Shown: piece by piece, positions 17,335-25,085 of the stretch
How the letters are laid out: every line of letters starts with the position of its first letter
Position numbering within the stretch: the stretch's first letter is position 1
Source of the DNA: Verrucomicrobiaceae bacterium
GTDB taxonomy: Bacteria; Verrucomicrobiota; Verrucomicrobiia; Verrucomicrobiales; Verrucomicrobiaceae
Direction: 5' to 3'
Assembly: GCA_016795375.1 (NCBI GenBank)
Contig: JAEUHJ010000211.1
Location: forward strand, 1-33,260
DNA length: 33,260 bases
Translations under genes and position numbers: made by a program
The notes under the pieces: model-generated
Told to the model about the DNA's origin: nothing
Database searches by the model: none
Seen by the model: only the letters and a program-made list of their open reading frames with translations

Positions 17335-18423
17335 TCACGCACGCGTTGCCGCCGCCAGCTCCAGCACCTGGATCGTGCGTCGCACATTCGTCTCCAGGTC
17401 GAGTGGTTGACGTGTCCGCACCGCGCCCACGTCACCGCGCACCCGCCAGTGGTTGATGCACTGGCCGAGGGCAGCGAAATCTCGCGGATCATCGAGAACG
17501 TGGCCGTTGACGCCGGAGTCGATCATTTCCGAGGCACCGTTGAAACTGGTGGTGATGGCGGGGATGCCCGCCGCGAGCGCTTCTGAGACAACATTCGAGC
17601 AAGGCTCGTAGATTGGCAGGAATGTGAGCACATCGGCCGCGGCGTAAGCGGCCTCGACATCGGCCAGCGGGCCGGTAAAGACGACATTCGGCGGAACCTT
17701 GCCACGCATGCGATCGCGGGTGACGACGAGCAACTTGAGCGACGGATCATCGCCGCGTGCCGCCATGAATTGCAGCAGCCAGGGCAGTCCTTTGCGTTCC
17801 CAGCCGGAGCCGACGAAGAGCAGCACGAAATCATCGTCCTTCAGGCCAAAACGCTCTCTGGCGGCCTTGCGGTCACCGTTTTGAAAGCGCGCCACATCCA
17901 CGCCGTTGCGTACGAGGTGGACGCGCTCCTGGGGAAATGCCGGGAAATGCCGTGCGATCTCGTCACGCACCATCTCGGAGTTCACGATGACGTGCCTAGT
18001 GTTCGCCGGATCGAAGGTGTGGGCCTCCAACGCCAGCATATTGCGATGGAATGCGCCGATTCCGGTCAACGGCTTCTTCCACCATGGCGCGAACTGTTTG
18101 CGCCGCTCCAGCCAGACGCGATGCAGGCCGTCGCCGGCGCGATACACGTCCTGCTCCAGCGTCCGCTCTAGGCTGAACACACAGTCGTATTTCTCCTGCC
18201 GCAGCAGGCCCTTCACCATTTCGGCGAAACGCAGTGACCGTTCCGCGCGCGAGCTTTCGACGTGGACGGTGTGAAACTGCACGCCCGGCGCTTGCCCTTG
18301 CCATTTTTCGGCAAACAGATGCGTCTCATGTCCTGCCGCTGCCAGGGCCGCTAGCAGCCGCTGCAAATACAGCTCCGCGCCTCCGGTGGCGGAAAACTGG
18401 CGGCGTATGAGGGCGAGTTTCAT
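17335..18423 (-). CDS. GT4-type glycosyltransferase (WaaG/RfaG-like)
   Basis: A 362-residue GT-B glycosyltransferase. The acceptor-side loop RQFSATGGAELYLQRLLAAL (about 7-26) is the usual GGAE start of group 1 transferases. The C-terminal half has VNSEMVRDEIARHFP, VRNGVDVARF, LLFVGSGWERKGLPWLL and FLPIYEPCSNVVSEALAAGI followed by PAITT, the E-x7-E donor-binding block. The pattern is closest to LPS core glucosyltransferase WaaG, so lipopolysaccharide core or another surface glycan is a likely target. The ATG at 18423 begins at the first conserved strand (MKLALI). An upstream extension to 18510 is possible but unlike the family. It lies 28 bp after Hsp33, a pairing with no obvious shared function. 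Confidence 0.9.
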   Translation of the reverse strand: MKLALIRRQFSATGGAELYLQRLLAALAAAGHETHLFAEKWQGQAPGVQFHTVHVESSRAERSLRFAEMVKGLLRQEKYDCVFSLERTLEQDVYRAGDGLHRVWLERRKQFAPWWKKPLTGIGAFHRNMLALEAHTFDPANTRHVIVNSEMVRDEIARHFPAFPQERVHLVRNGVDVARFQNGDRKAARERFGLKDDDFVLLFVGSGWERKGLPWLLQFMAARGDDPSLKLLVVTRDRMRGKVPPNVVFTGPLADVEAAYAAADVLTFLPIYEPCSNVVSEALAAGIPAITTSFNGASEMIDSGVNGHVLDDPRDFAALGQCINHWRVRGDVGAVRTRQPLDLETNVRRTIQVLELAAATRA

Positions 18424-18451
18424 GGGAGGTGACGCATGCGGGACGCTTGCA

Positions 18452-19246
18452 CTACGTCTGCTTCTGCCTCCACTCTTCAAAGCTGGCCTTCGGTGTGCGG
18501 AACACGGCACCGCAGCGCGGACAGGTGATCTTGGCCATGCCGTCGGCGAAAATGTGGTCTAGGTCATCCTGCGGCAGACGCATGATGATCGGCATGAGGC
18601 GCTCCACCGAGCAGCCGCACTCGAACACATAGCCACGCGTCTCCAACAGGGTGAGGTGCTCGTGTTGGTCGAGGACGGTCACGTCTTCCAAAGTCAGCGC
18701 GGAGAGCCAAGCCTCATCACAGTCGGGTTCGGCGGAAATCTGCACAAAATCCTCGTCCGGCAGGCGAAAAAAGCGTGTGGGGCGCTGCTCGCTAGTGGTG
18801 TAGAACTGCTCCACCGCATGCAAGATGTCGTTGTCTTGAAACTCGATCATGCTCTGCCGCGCCGGATGATCTGGGCGCGTCGTCTGCGAGATGAATAGCG
18901 TCTTGCCGTCCTGGCGCACGTCCTCGGTGAAGATGCGCCCGGTGACGCGGCCCGGGCGCGTGCCGCCGGTGACGAACAAATTCGCCAGCGGCTCCTTCAT
19001 GTGGATCGTCCACGCGCAGGTTTCATCCTGGGGCCGCGAGCCGAGATGCAGAGCCAGCGCGGCCAGCGCGTCCTTCAGCATCTGGTCGAGCGTCTCGGCA
19101 TGCTGGATGCCGTGCTGCATGAGATGCAGGTAATAGTCGAGATACAACGGGCTGAAGCGGCCGCGCACGAGCAGGGCGTTGCGCTTCCGCACAAAATAGG
19201 AGCGGAGTTCCACGGCGGAGAGGTCCGGACTGAGCATCTGACTCAT
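18452..19246 (-). CDS. hslO: Hsp33 redox-regulated chaperone
   Basis: A 264-residue HSP33-family chaperone. The C-terminal redox switch is complete: Cys210-Gly-Cys212 in FECGCSVERLM and Cys242-Pro-Arg-Cys245 in ITCPRCGAVF, the four zinc ligands that oxidise under hypochlorite or peroxide stress to unfold and activate the protein. The N-terminal domain (about 10-180), with GGTRPGRVTGRIFTEDV and SGALTLEDV-like ALTLEDVTVL, is more divergent than in enterobacteria. The length is somewhat under the E. coli protein (292). It is the gene after the AraC regulator (41-bp gap) and precedes a glycosyltransferase. No Shine-Dalgarno precedes ATG 19246. Confidence 0.92.
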   Translation of the reverse strand: MSQMLSPDLSAVELRSYFVRKRNALLVRGRFSPLYLDYYLHLMQHGIQHAETLDQMLKDALAALALHLGSRPQDETCAWTIHMKEPLANLFVTGGTRPGRVTGRIFTEDVRQDGKTLFISQTTRPDHPARQSMIEFQDNDILHAVEQFYTTSEQRPTRFFRLPDEDFVQISAEPDCDEAWLSALTLEDVTVLDQHEHLTLLETRGYVFECGCSVERLMPIIMRLPQDDLDHIFADGMAKITCPRCGAVFRTPKASFEEWRQKQT

Positions 19247-19287
19247 GACTTGCTTATCTCACTGGGAAAAGCGGCTTGCAAGCGGCG

Positions 19288-20154
19288 TCACCGCCCGGCC
19301 ACGCCGCGGAACTTCTGCCGGTAGGCGCTGGGAGTGGCACCCACGACCTCGCGGAAGCGGCGGTTGAAATTGGCGAGGTTGCGATAACCGCAGTCCATGG
19401 CGATGTCGGTGATGTTTCCCGCATCCTCCGCCAGCATGCGGCAGGCGCGGCCGATGCGCACCTCGTTTACATATTCCGGCACCGTCTTGCCCGTGCGGGA
19501 GTGGAAGAAGCGGCTGAACGCGCCGAGGCTGAGGTGCGCCAGCTTTGCCAGACGCTCACGGTCGATCTCCTCGGTCAGGTGCGTGTGAATGAAGTCCACC
19601 ACGCGCTCCATGCGGCCCTGGTCGGCGGATTCGAGCTTCGGCTCGTAGCTGGCGCTCGCCAGCGTCTTCAATTCGCTCGAATTCGCCAGCGTGTCGAGGA
19701 TGCCCAGCAGCTCGATGACACGGGAAAGACCTTCTCCTTGCGCGATGCGCCTCATCCGGGCGGCGACGGCGTCACGTGTGGCCCCGCGCACCTCCAGGCC
19801 ACGCGCGGCGCGTTGCAGCAGCCGTTTCAAAGGCTCCGCCTCCGGCAGCGTGAAGAAGTCACGACCGAGGAAGGATTCATCAAAGCGCACAATGATCGCA
19901 TGCACCCGCCGCGCCTTGCCGCCCACGTCTTGATGCCACACATGCGGTAGATTTGAGCCGAGCAGGACGATGTCGCCGTCGGCCAGCGTGCCGATGTTGT
20001 CGCCGACGACGCGATGCCCGACACTCTCGATCGCCAGCGTGAGCTGATACTCCGGATGGAAGTGCCAGCGCGTGCCATAGTCCGGCCCACGCACCTCCTC
20101 ACAGTGGAACGACTCCCACTGACGCTTGGGGACTTTCTCGAAGACGGGCTTCAT
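19288..20154 (-). CDS. AraC-family transcriptional regulator with cupin sensor
   Basis: A 288-residue DNA-binding protein. The N-terminal cupin (about 15-110) has HFHPEYQLTLAIESVGHRVV, with His31, His33 and Glu35, and GDIVLLGSNLPHVWHQDVG, as in sugar-sensing AraC regulators. The C-terminal double helix-turn-helix (about 185-285) includes RERLAKLAHLSLGAFSRFFH followed by SRTGKT, and ITDIAMDCGYRNLANFNRRF followed by REVVGATPSAYR, the standard AraC signature. The effector is unknown. The start at 20154 was chosen because family similarity begins there; an upstream in-frame Met lies inside the 10-bp repeat array and would be translated from repeats. The array fills its whole upstream region, so autoregulation is likely. 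Confidence 0.93.
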   Translation of the reverse strand: MKPVFEKVPKRQWESFHCEEVRGPDYGTRWHFHPEYQLTLAIESVGHRVVGDNIGTLADGDIVLLGSNLPHVWHQDVGGKARRVHAIIVRFDESFLGRDFFTLPEAEPLKRLLQRAARGLEVRGATRDAVAARMRRIAQGEGLSRVIELLGILDTLANSSELKTLASASYEPKLESADQGRMERVVDFIHTHLTEEIDRERLAKLAHLSLGAFSRFFHSRTGKTVPEYVNEVRIGRACRMLAEDAGNITDIAMDCGYRNLANFNRRFREVVGATPSAYRQKFRGVAGR

Positions 20155-20160
20155 GGCAGA

Positions 20161-20249
20161 GGTTTGCGGTGGTTTGCCGTAGTTGGCGGTGGTTTGCGGT
20201 TGCCAAACCACTGCAAACGATAGCAAACAATCGCCAGCCACCGCAAACT
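20161..20249. repeat. 10-bp-phased inverted repeat array (GTTTGCGGTG units)
   Basis: GTTTGC begins at 20162, 20172 and 20192, with a one-mismatch copy (GTTGGC) at 20182. The complement GCAAAC begins at 20213, 20223 and 20243, with a degenerate copy (GCCAGC) at 20233. Units are thus spaced by exactly 10 bp in each arm, and the arms mirror each other around about 20205. The outermost copies share 11 identical bases (GTTTGCGGTGG). An internal 8-bp stem, GTGGTTTG (20189-20196) with CAAACCAC (20204-20211), sits in the centre. The array covers nearly all of the 99-bp gap between the prfB stop and the araC-type start. It could be a multi-site operator on one helix face, or an attenuator/terminator after prfB. 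Confidence 0.85.
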
Positions 20250-20253
20250 TCTT

Positions 20254-21403
20254 CTACTCGTCGTCATCCTTGTCGCCTTCGCCGGCTTTCTTACCACGGA
20301 GCATGGCTTCCATGAAGGGGTCGAGCTCGCCGTCCATCACGTCGTCGATGCCGCTGGTCTTTTCACCGGTGCGGAGGTCTTTGACCATCTGGTAGGGCTG
20401 GAAGACGTAGCTGCGGATCTGGCTGCCCCAGCCGATGTCGCTCTTCTCGCCATATTGCTTGTTCAGCTCGGCTTTGCGCTTGTCGTCCTCGATCTGGTAG
20501 AGCTTTGCCTTGAGCATCGCCATCGCTTTGGCGCGGTTCTTCGGCTGGCTGCGTTCGACCTGACACGCGACGATCACACCACTGGGGATGTGCGTGAGGC
20601 GCACAGCGGTTTCGACCTTGTTCACGTTTTGGCCACCTTTGCCGCCAGCCCGGTAGGTGTCCACTTTGAGATCCTCGTCACGAATTTGGATGTCGATGTC
20701 CTCCTCGGAATCAGGCGTGACGTCGATGGAAGCGAAGGATGTGTGGCGCTTCTTCGCCGCGTCGAAGGGGGAAATGCGCACGAGGCGGTGCACGCCGCGC
20801 TCGGTTTGCAGGAAGCCGAAGGCGTTTTCGCCGATGACTTCGAGCGTCGCGGAACGCGTGCCCACATCGTCGCCAGCTTCATGGTCGATCAGCTCGACCT
20901 TGTAGCCTTTGCGCTGGCACCAGCGCTGATACATGCGCATCAGCATGTCCGCCCAGTCGCAGGCCTCCGTGCCGCCCGCGCCGGAATGGATGGTGATGAA
21001 CGCGTTCCCGCGGTCAAACGGCCCCGCGAGCAGCAGCTCCAGCTCGTAGGCGGAGATGTCAGCAGTGAGCTTTTTGTACTCCTGCTCCACCTCGCGCCAG
21101 GTCTCCATGTCGCCGGCCTCCTTGCCCAGTTCGATCAGGCCGTCGAAGTCGTTGACGCGTGATTCGAGGCTGGCCAGGGGGCCTACCTTCTTTTTGATGA
21201 CATTGGCGCGGTCGATGATCTTCCGCGCCGCGTTCGCGTTGTCCCAGAAGGCGGGGGCGCCCATGCGGTCCTCCAGCATCGCCAGCTCGTCCTGTAATTT
21301 CGGGACGTCAAAGATACCTCCGGAGTTCCCCCAGACGGGCCTTCAGGGAGGCGGTGTCGAGGGCTTGGAGGTCGGTGAGGATGGTCTTGCTGGAGGTTTC
21401 CAT
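20254..21403 (-). CDS. prfB: Peptide chain release factor 2, with programmed +1 frameshift
   Basis: RF2 ends translation at UGA and UAA. The gene starts with ATG at 21403; 31 codons later an in-frame TGA (21310-21308) interrupts it inside CTTTGAC. A +1 shift continues with GAC through to the TAG at 20256-20254, giving 382 residues in total. The N-terminal peptide ([20 protein letters not shown]...) ends LRRYL, and the main frame begins [18 protein letters not shown]2 marks are the stop-codon-reading SPF ([11 protein letters not shown]) and the GGQ loop ([20 protein letters not shown]). The enzyme acts on the ribosome. It ends in UAG, which RF1 rather than RF2 reads. The gene lies upstream of the AraC gene on the same strand. 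Confidence 0.97.
21307..21322 (-). promoter_or_regulatory. prfB: prfB programmed +1 frameshift site
   Basis: Read on the minus strand: CGGAGG (21322-21317), TAT, CTT, TGA, C. The Shine-Dalgarno-like CGGAGG lies 3 nt before the slippery CTT, the same spacing as in the E. coli element. Low RF2 slows reading of UGA and allows slippage, so RF2 controls its own synthesis. Confidence 0.95.
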
Positions 21404-21450
21404 GCGTCGTAAATAGCCGCCGGGCGCGTGAGTTCAACGCCTTTGTCATC

Positions 21451-22011
21451 ATGGAGAAAACAGAGGCCATTCTCATCGGACGCACGCGTTATGCGGAGTC
21501 CAGCCTCATCGTGCAGTGGTGCTCGGCGGACATCGGCTTGTTCAAAACGATGGCTAAAGGCGCGCTGCGGCCCAAATCACCGCTCAATGGCGTGCTCGAC
21601 CTCTTCGTCTCCGCCGAACTGCGTTTCGTGCGCGGCAAGACCGGCGATCTGCACACGCTCGCCGAGGCACGCTGGACAAATCCGCGCCTCGGGCTGCGCG
21701 AAAACTACGGCCGTGTGCTCGCGGCGACGTATCTCGTCAAATTGATCGCGCTCGTCGCTGAGACCGGCTCGCCCATTCCCGAAATTCACGAACTGCTCGT
21801 CAAGGCGCTCGACTACCTCGCCGCGAAGGATCCCGTGCCCGCGCTGGTCACACGTTTCGAACAGCGCCTCGCCGAAATCCTCGGCATCATCCCCGAAGGT
21901 GAGTCCGGCATGGCCGCCGCCGCGATCGAGGACAGCTTTCACCGCAAGCTGCCCGTGCAACGGCGGCAGGCTTTTGACTGGATGGCGCGCGGCAGACAGC
22001 CTGGAAAGTGA
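21451..22011 (+). CDS. recO: DNA repair protein RecO (short form)
   Basis: A 186-residue protein with the RecO N-terminal OB fold: EAILIGRTRYAESSLIVQWC, SADIGLFKTMAKGALRPKSP and LNGVLDLFVSAELRF, with the typical GxxRxKS-like 'KGALRPKSPL'. RecO anneals SSB-coated DNA and, with RecR, loads RecA at gaps. It is shorter than the usual 230-250 residues, and the C-terminal half lacks an obvious zinc-binding cysteine set. The remainder (about 90-186) is helical. It is divergent from prfB with a 47-bp gap. The ATG at 21451 has no Shine-Dalgarno. Confidence 0.82.
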   Translation: MEKTEAILIGRTRYAESSLIVQWCSADIGLFKTMAKGALRPKSPLNGVLDLFVSAELRFVRGKTGDLHTLAEARWTNPRLGLRENYGRVLAATYLVKLIALVAETGSPIPEIHELLVKALDYLAAKDPVPALVTRFEQRLAEILGIIPEGESGMAAAAIEDSFHRKLPVQRRQAFDWMARGRQPGK

Positions 22012-22098
22012 TCTCCAGTTAATTTACCCGCGCCGTTTGTTTGCTCTGGCGCGATGGGTTGACACGACTACCATGCCCGCCCTTTCCCAACCGCACGC

Positions 22099-23073
22099 AT
22101 GGTTCGCATCCTCACCCAGCAAGGACAGCTCATCGACTGGAACGACGAGAAATCGCATCCGTTCCCGGACAATCTTGTCTTCCTCGATCTGCTCAATCCG
22201 GGCCGTGACGAGGAGCTGGAGTCGGAAAAGTGGCTCGAATACCAGCTCCCCACACGTGAGGAGATGCAAGAGATCGAGGAGTCCAGCCGCCTTTACATGG
22301 AAAAAGGCGCGCTCTACATGACCGCCTGGATTCCCGTCGGACTCGACACGCCTGATCCGGACAACACCTCGATCTCCTTCGTCATCGCGCCCGACTGCCT
22401 GACCACCGTGCGCTACACCGACCCGATGGCCTTCCGCGTACTCGTGGACCAGGTGCGACGCAAGTGCTCCCTGCCGCTCACCAGCGACGCCGTTTTCCTC
22501 CAGTTGCTCGAACTGCTCGTCGCCCGCATCGCCGACGCGCTGCAGGGCATCGAGGGCGACATGAAGAAAATCTGCCGCGACATCTTCACCCACGATCCGC
22601 ACAAGGCGCACGCCGGCGTCGAAAAGGATCTCAGCGACGTGGTGAAGCTGCTCGGCCGCCGCAGCGCGCTCGTGGCGAATCTGCGCGAGAGCCTCCTGAG
22701 CCTCAGCCGCATGCTGCAATACTTCCTCAACAACGCCGCCACCTGGATGCGCGGCGACCTGGCAGCGCAGTTCCGCAGCGTCATGCGCGACATCAAGAGC
22801 CTGGATGACTACACCAACCAGCAGACCCAGGAGATGACCTTCCTGCTGGAGTCCACCCTGGGCCTCATCAACATCCAGCAGAACCAGATCATCAAAATCT
22901 TCACCGTCGCCAGCGTGCTCTTCATGCCCCCCACTCTCATCGCCAGCATCTACGGCATGAACGTCGGCCTGCCCGCCGCGGACAACGGCTGGGCCTTCGC
23001 CCTGGTGATGATCATCATCGTCCTCTCCGCCGTGCTGCCCATCTGGTTCTTCAAACGCAACCGGCTGCTTTGA
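22099..23073 (+). CDS. corA: CorA-type magnesium/divalent cation channel
   Basis: A 324-residue inner-membrane channel of the CorA/MIT family, which forms pentamers and lets Mg2+ (also Co2+ or Ni2+) enter the cell. The long cytoplasmic N-terminal domain and stalk helix precede two C-terminal membrane helices (about 267-285 and 298-318). The signature YGMNVGLP follows the first helix (Gly286-Met287-Asn288), and the protein ends in a basic KRNRLL. The stalk includes LLESTLGLINIQQNQIIKIF, typical of the family. A TTGACA lies at 22059-22064 upstream, without a clear -10. A terminator-like hairpin with a T4 run follows at 23102-23119. Confidence 0.96.
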   Translation: MVRILTQQGQLIDWNDEKSHPFPDNLVFLDLLNPGRDEELESEKWLEYQLPTREEMQEIEESSRLYMEKGALYMTAWIPVGLDTPDPDNTSISFVIAPDCLTTVRYTDPMAFRVLVDQVRRKCSLPLTSDAVFLQLLELLVARIADALQGIEGDMKKICRDIFTHDPHKAHAGVEKDLSDVVKLLGRRSALVANLRESLLSLSRMLQYFLNNAATWMRGDLAAQFRSVMRDIKSLDDYTNQQTQEMTFLLESTLGLINIQQNQIIKIFTVASVLFMPPTLIASIYGMNVGLPAADNGWAFALVMIIIVLSAVLPIWFFKRNRLL

Positions 23074-23101
23074 CAGGGAGCCACGCCGACTTTTTTGCTC
23101 G

Positions 23102-23119
23102 GGCGCAGTGGCGCCTTTT
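23102..23119 (+). terminator. Intrinsic terminator-like hairpin after corA
   Basis: GGCGC (23102-23106) and GCGCC (23111-23115) flank an AGTG loop and are followed by TTTT (23116-23119). It lies about 30 bp after the corA stop. The stem is short, but the layout is that of a rho-independent terminator. Confidence 0.5.
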
Positions 23120-23287
23120 CACAGTGACGCAGGCCGGATGTGTCGGGCGGAAATCTAACGCCACCTCGCCCGCAGTTCGCTTCGCCCGACCATCCGGCGC
23201 GGGCGTGGGCTTTGTGACACTCGGACGCCCTCCAGCCCGGCCGGATAGTCCGGTGAACTTCCCCTTTGCGTTGGCACAGCTTCATGC

Positions 23288-23324
23288 GCCGGACACTTCC
23301 GGCCTGCGCGTGGAGCGCGCGCTC
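23288..23324 (-). terminator. Hairpins after the sulfatase gene
   Basis: Just past the sulfatase stop (23330-23328) is a self-complementary 12-mer, GAGCGCGCGCTC (23313-23324). It is followed by GCCGGA (23288-23293) pairing with TCCGGC (23298-23303) over a 4-nt loop. Together they could stop minus-strand transcription, but no U-tract is seen. The rest of the 254-bp corA-sulfatase gap holds no gene I recognise. Confidence 0.35.
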
Positions 23325-23327
23325 TCC

Positions 23328-24860
23328 TCAATGATCCAGCGCCGTCATCGGGAAATCGGCGCTGTTCATGTGCTGCGCGGCCATGAGTTTCTTCATCTTC
23401 GCGACGAGATCGGGATTCTCCGCGATGACGTTCCTCGTCTCGGTGGGATCGGTGGTGATGTTGTAGAGTTCCTCGCTCATGGGCTTGCCTTTGCCCTTCG
23501 CTTTGCTTTTCGCGTTCGCGGGCCTGGTGGCGAGGTTCATGCGCAGAAGCTTCCAATCCCCCATGAGGAGCATCTGCTGGCCGCCGTAGCCGAGGAACTC
23601 ACGGTAGAGAAATTCACGCGCAGGCTGCTTTTCACCCAGCAGCGTCGGCGCGAAGCTGATTCCGTCGGTGTGGGCGGGCGTGTGGTCTTTGCCGCCGGCG
23701 AGTTCAGCGAGCGTGGGCATCCAGTCCTCGAAACCGGTGACGCGGTCGCTGGTGACGCCGGCCTTGATCTTTCCTTTCCAGCGCACGACGCAGGGTGCGC
23801 GGAAGCCGCCTTCGTAGAGCGTGCCTTTGCCGTCGCGCAGGCCCTGGTTGGAGTTGAAGAAGGCGCAGTCGGTGCCGGCGAGGCCCTCATGCGTGCCGCT
23901 GAGCGGGCCGTTGTCACTGGTGAAGACGAAGAGGGTGTCGTCGTCGAGTCCGAGCTCGGCGATGAGGGCCATCATCCTGCCGATCTCGGCGTCCATGCGC
24001 GTGATCATCGCGGCATACGCGGCCTTCGGTTGGAAATGCGGCAGGTAGCCATTGCCACCGGCATACGGCGGGTCGTCGAATTTGCCGATGTATTCCTGCA
24101 ACGAGTCATCCGGCACCTGGAGGGCCACATGCGGCACGGTGGTGGGCCAGAAGATGAAAAAGGGCCGGTCCTTGTTCTCGCGTGCGAACTTCAGCGCCTG
24201 CTCCGCGATGAGATCGGCGGAGTATTCGCTGCCTTTGAAGCGCTGGTAGCTCTCCGGCTTCGCAGGGTCCTCGCCCGGTTGCAGTTTGTCGTTGGAGAGG
24301 AAGGGCGGGTTTTTCAGGTCGATCGCCTTGTCATTGTCCCAAAGGTAGGTGGGGTAGTAGTTGTGTGCCACGCCCTGGCAGTTGTAACCGAACCAGCGGT
24401 CAAAGCCCTGCTTCAGCGGCTCGCCGGTGGAACCCGGACCACCAAGACCCCATTTGCCGAAGCCGCCGGTGGTGTAGTTCAGCGACTTGAAAACTTCGGC
24501 GAGTGTGACGGCGGCATCAGGAATCGGAAACTGGCCCTCATGCTCCGGCTTGCCCATGCGTGGAAAACCCTTCGCGTTATCGGCCTGGCGGTTGTCACGG
24601 ATGTAGGTGTGGCCTGGATGCAGGCCGGTCATCAGCACACAGCGTGACGGCGCGCAGACCGCGTTGCCGCTGTAATGCCGGGTGAAGCGCATGCCCTCCG
24701 CGGCGATGCGGTCGATGTTCGGCGTGCGGATGATTTTCTGGCCGTAGCAGCCGAGATCGCCGGGGCCGAGGTCGTCGGCGAGGATGAAGATGATGTTCGG
24801 CTGGCGGGCGTGGGCGGTGAGAGCGAGCAGGGCGCAGAGCAGGCAGGTCAGGTGCTTCAT
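23328..24860 (-). CDS. Secreted sulfatase (arylsulfatase A type)
   Basis: A 510-residue exported enzyme of the alkaline-phosphatase superfamily that removes sulfate esters. The signal peptide is about 1-18 (MKHLTCLLCALLALTAHA). The mature protein begins with RQPNIIFILADDLGPGDLGC, whose Asp29 and Asp30 bind calcium. The Cys-type sulfatase signature C69-A-P-S-R73 (VCAPSRCVLMTGLHPG) marks the cysteine oxidised to formylglycine by an SUMF1-like or anSME enzyme, neither visible here. GGFGKWGLGG, FTSDNGP and YEGGFRAPCVVRWKG are further family blocks. The start ATG overlaps a tiny upstream frame by 4 bp. In this lineage such enzymes attack sulfated algal or animal glycans. The exact substrate is not predictable. 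Confidence 0.96.
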   Translation of the reverse strand: MKHLTCLLCALLALTAHARQPNIIFILADDLGPGDLGCYGQKIIRTPNIDRIAAEGMRFTRHYSGNAVCAPSRCVLMTGLHPGHTYIRDNRQADNAKGFPRMGKPEHEGQFPIPDAAVTLAEVFKSLNYTTGGFGKWGLGGPGSTGEPLKQGFDRWFGYNCQGVAHNYYPTYLWDNDKAIDLKNPPFLSNDKLQPGEDPAKPESYQRFKGSEYSADLIAEQALKFARENKDRPFFIFWPTTVPHVALQVPDDSLQEYIGKFDDPPYAGGNGYLPHFQPKAAYAAMITRMDAEIGRMMALIAELGLDDDTLFVFTSDNGPLSGTHEGLAGTDCAFFNSNQGLRDGKGTLYEGGFRAPCVVRWKGKIKAGVTSDRVTGFEDWMPTLAELAGGKDHTPAHTDGISFAPTLLGEKQPAREFLYREFLGYGGQQMLLMGDWKLLRMNLATRPANAKSKAKGKGKPMSEELYNITTDPTETRNVIAENPDLVAKMKKLMAAQHMNSADFPMTALDH

Positions 24861-25012
24861 GGTGGGTAGGGAACGGCTACGGGGGCGGCTTCTTGTTTCG
24901 ATTTGAGTTTCGGCAGCGTGTCGAGCTTCCACTGCATCCAGCCGGTGAGCAGCAGCAGCACGGCGATGAGCAGGGAGATGAGGTAGAAGCCGGGGCGGGA
25001 GAGCAGTCTCAT
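24857..25012 (-). CDS. Possible 51-residue single-pass membrane protein
   Basis: A short frame starting at ATG 25012 and overlapping the sulfatase start as ATGA. It encodes MRLLSRPGFYLISLLIAVLL followed by a tail ending QEAAPVAVPYPP. It has one clear hydrophobic helix (about 8-27) after a basic N-terminus, then an amphipathic region with Lys and a Pro-rich end. It could anchor or chaperone the sulfatase, or simply allow coupled translation. There is no known family. The frame stays open further upstream to 25141, into the divergent beta-helix gene, but the membrane helix and C at -1 favour 25012. Confidence 0.45.
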   Translation of the reverse strand: MRLLSRPGFYLISLLIAVLLLLTGWMQWKLDTLPKLKSKQEAAPVAVPYPP

Positions 25013-25085
25013 GTGGAGGGCCTGAAGAGAGGAAAGGCTGCGGGAAAAGCGAGTTCCTTTGTGCATGCTGCGTCTTGTCCTCGTC

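Noticed and set aside
20161..20249. Array considered as a CRISPR
   Set aside because: Units are 10 bp with no spacers and half are inverted; CRISPR repeats are 23-47 bp, direct and separated by unique spacers.
21308..21310. In-frame TGA in prfB taken as a pseudogene or sequencing error
   Set aside because: It lies in the canonical CTTTGAC frameshift site with an upstream Shine-Dalgarno-like block, as in many bacterial prfB genes.
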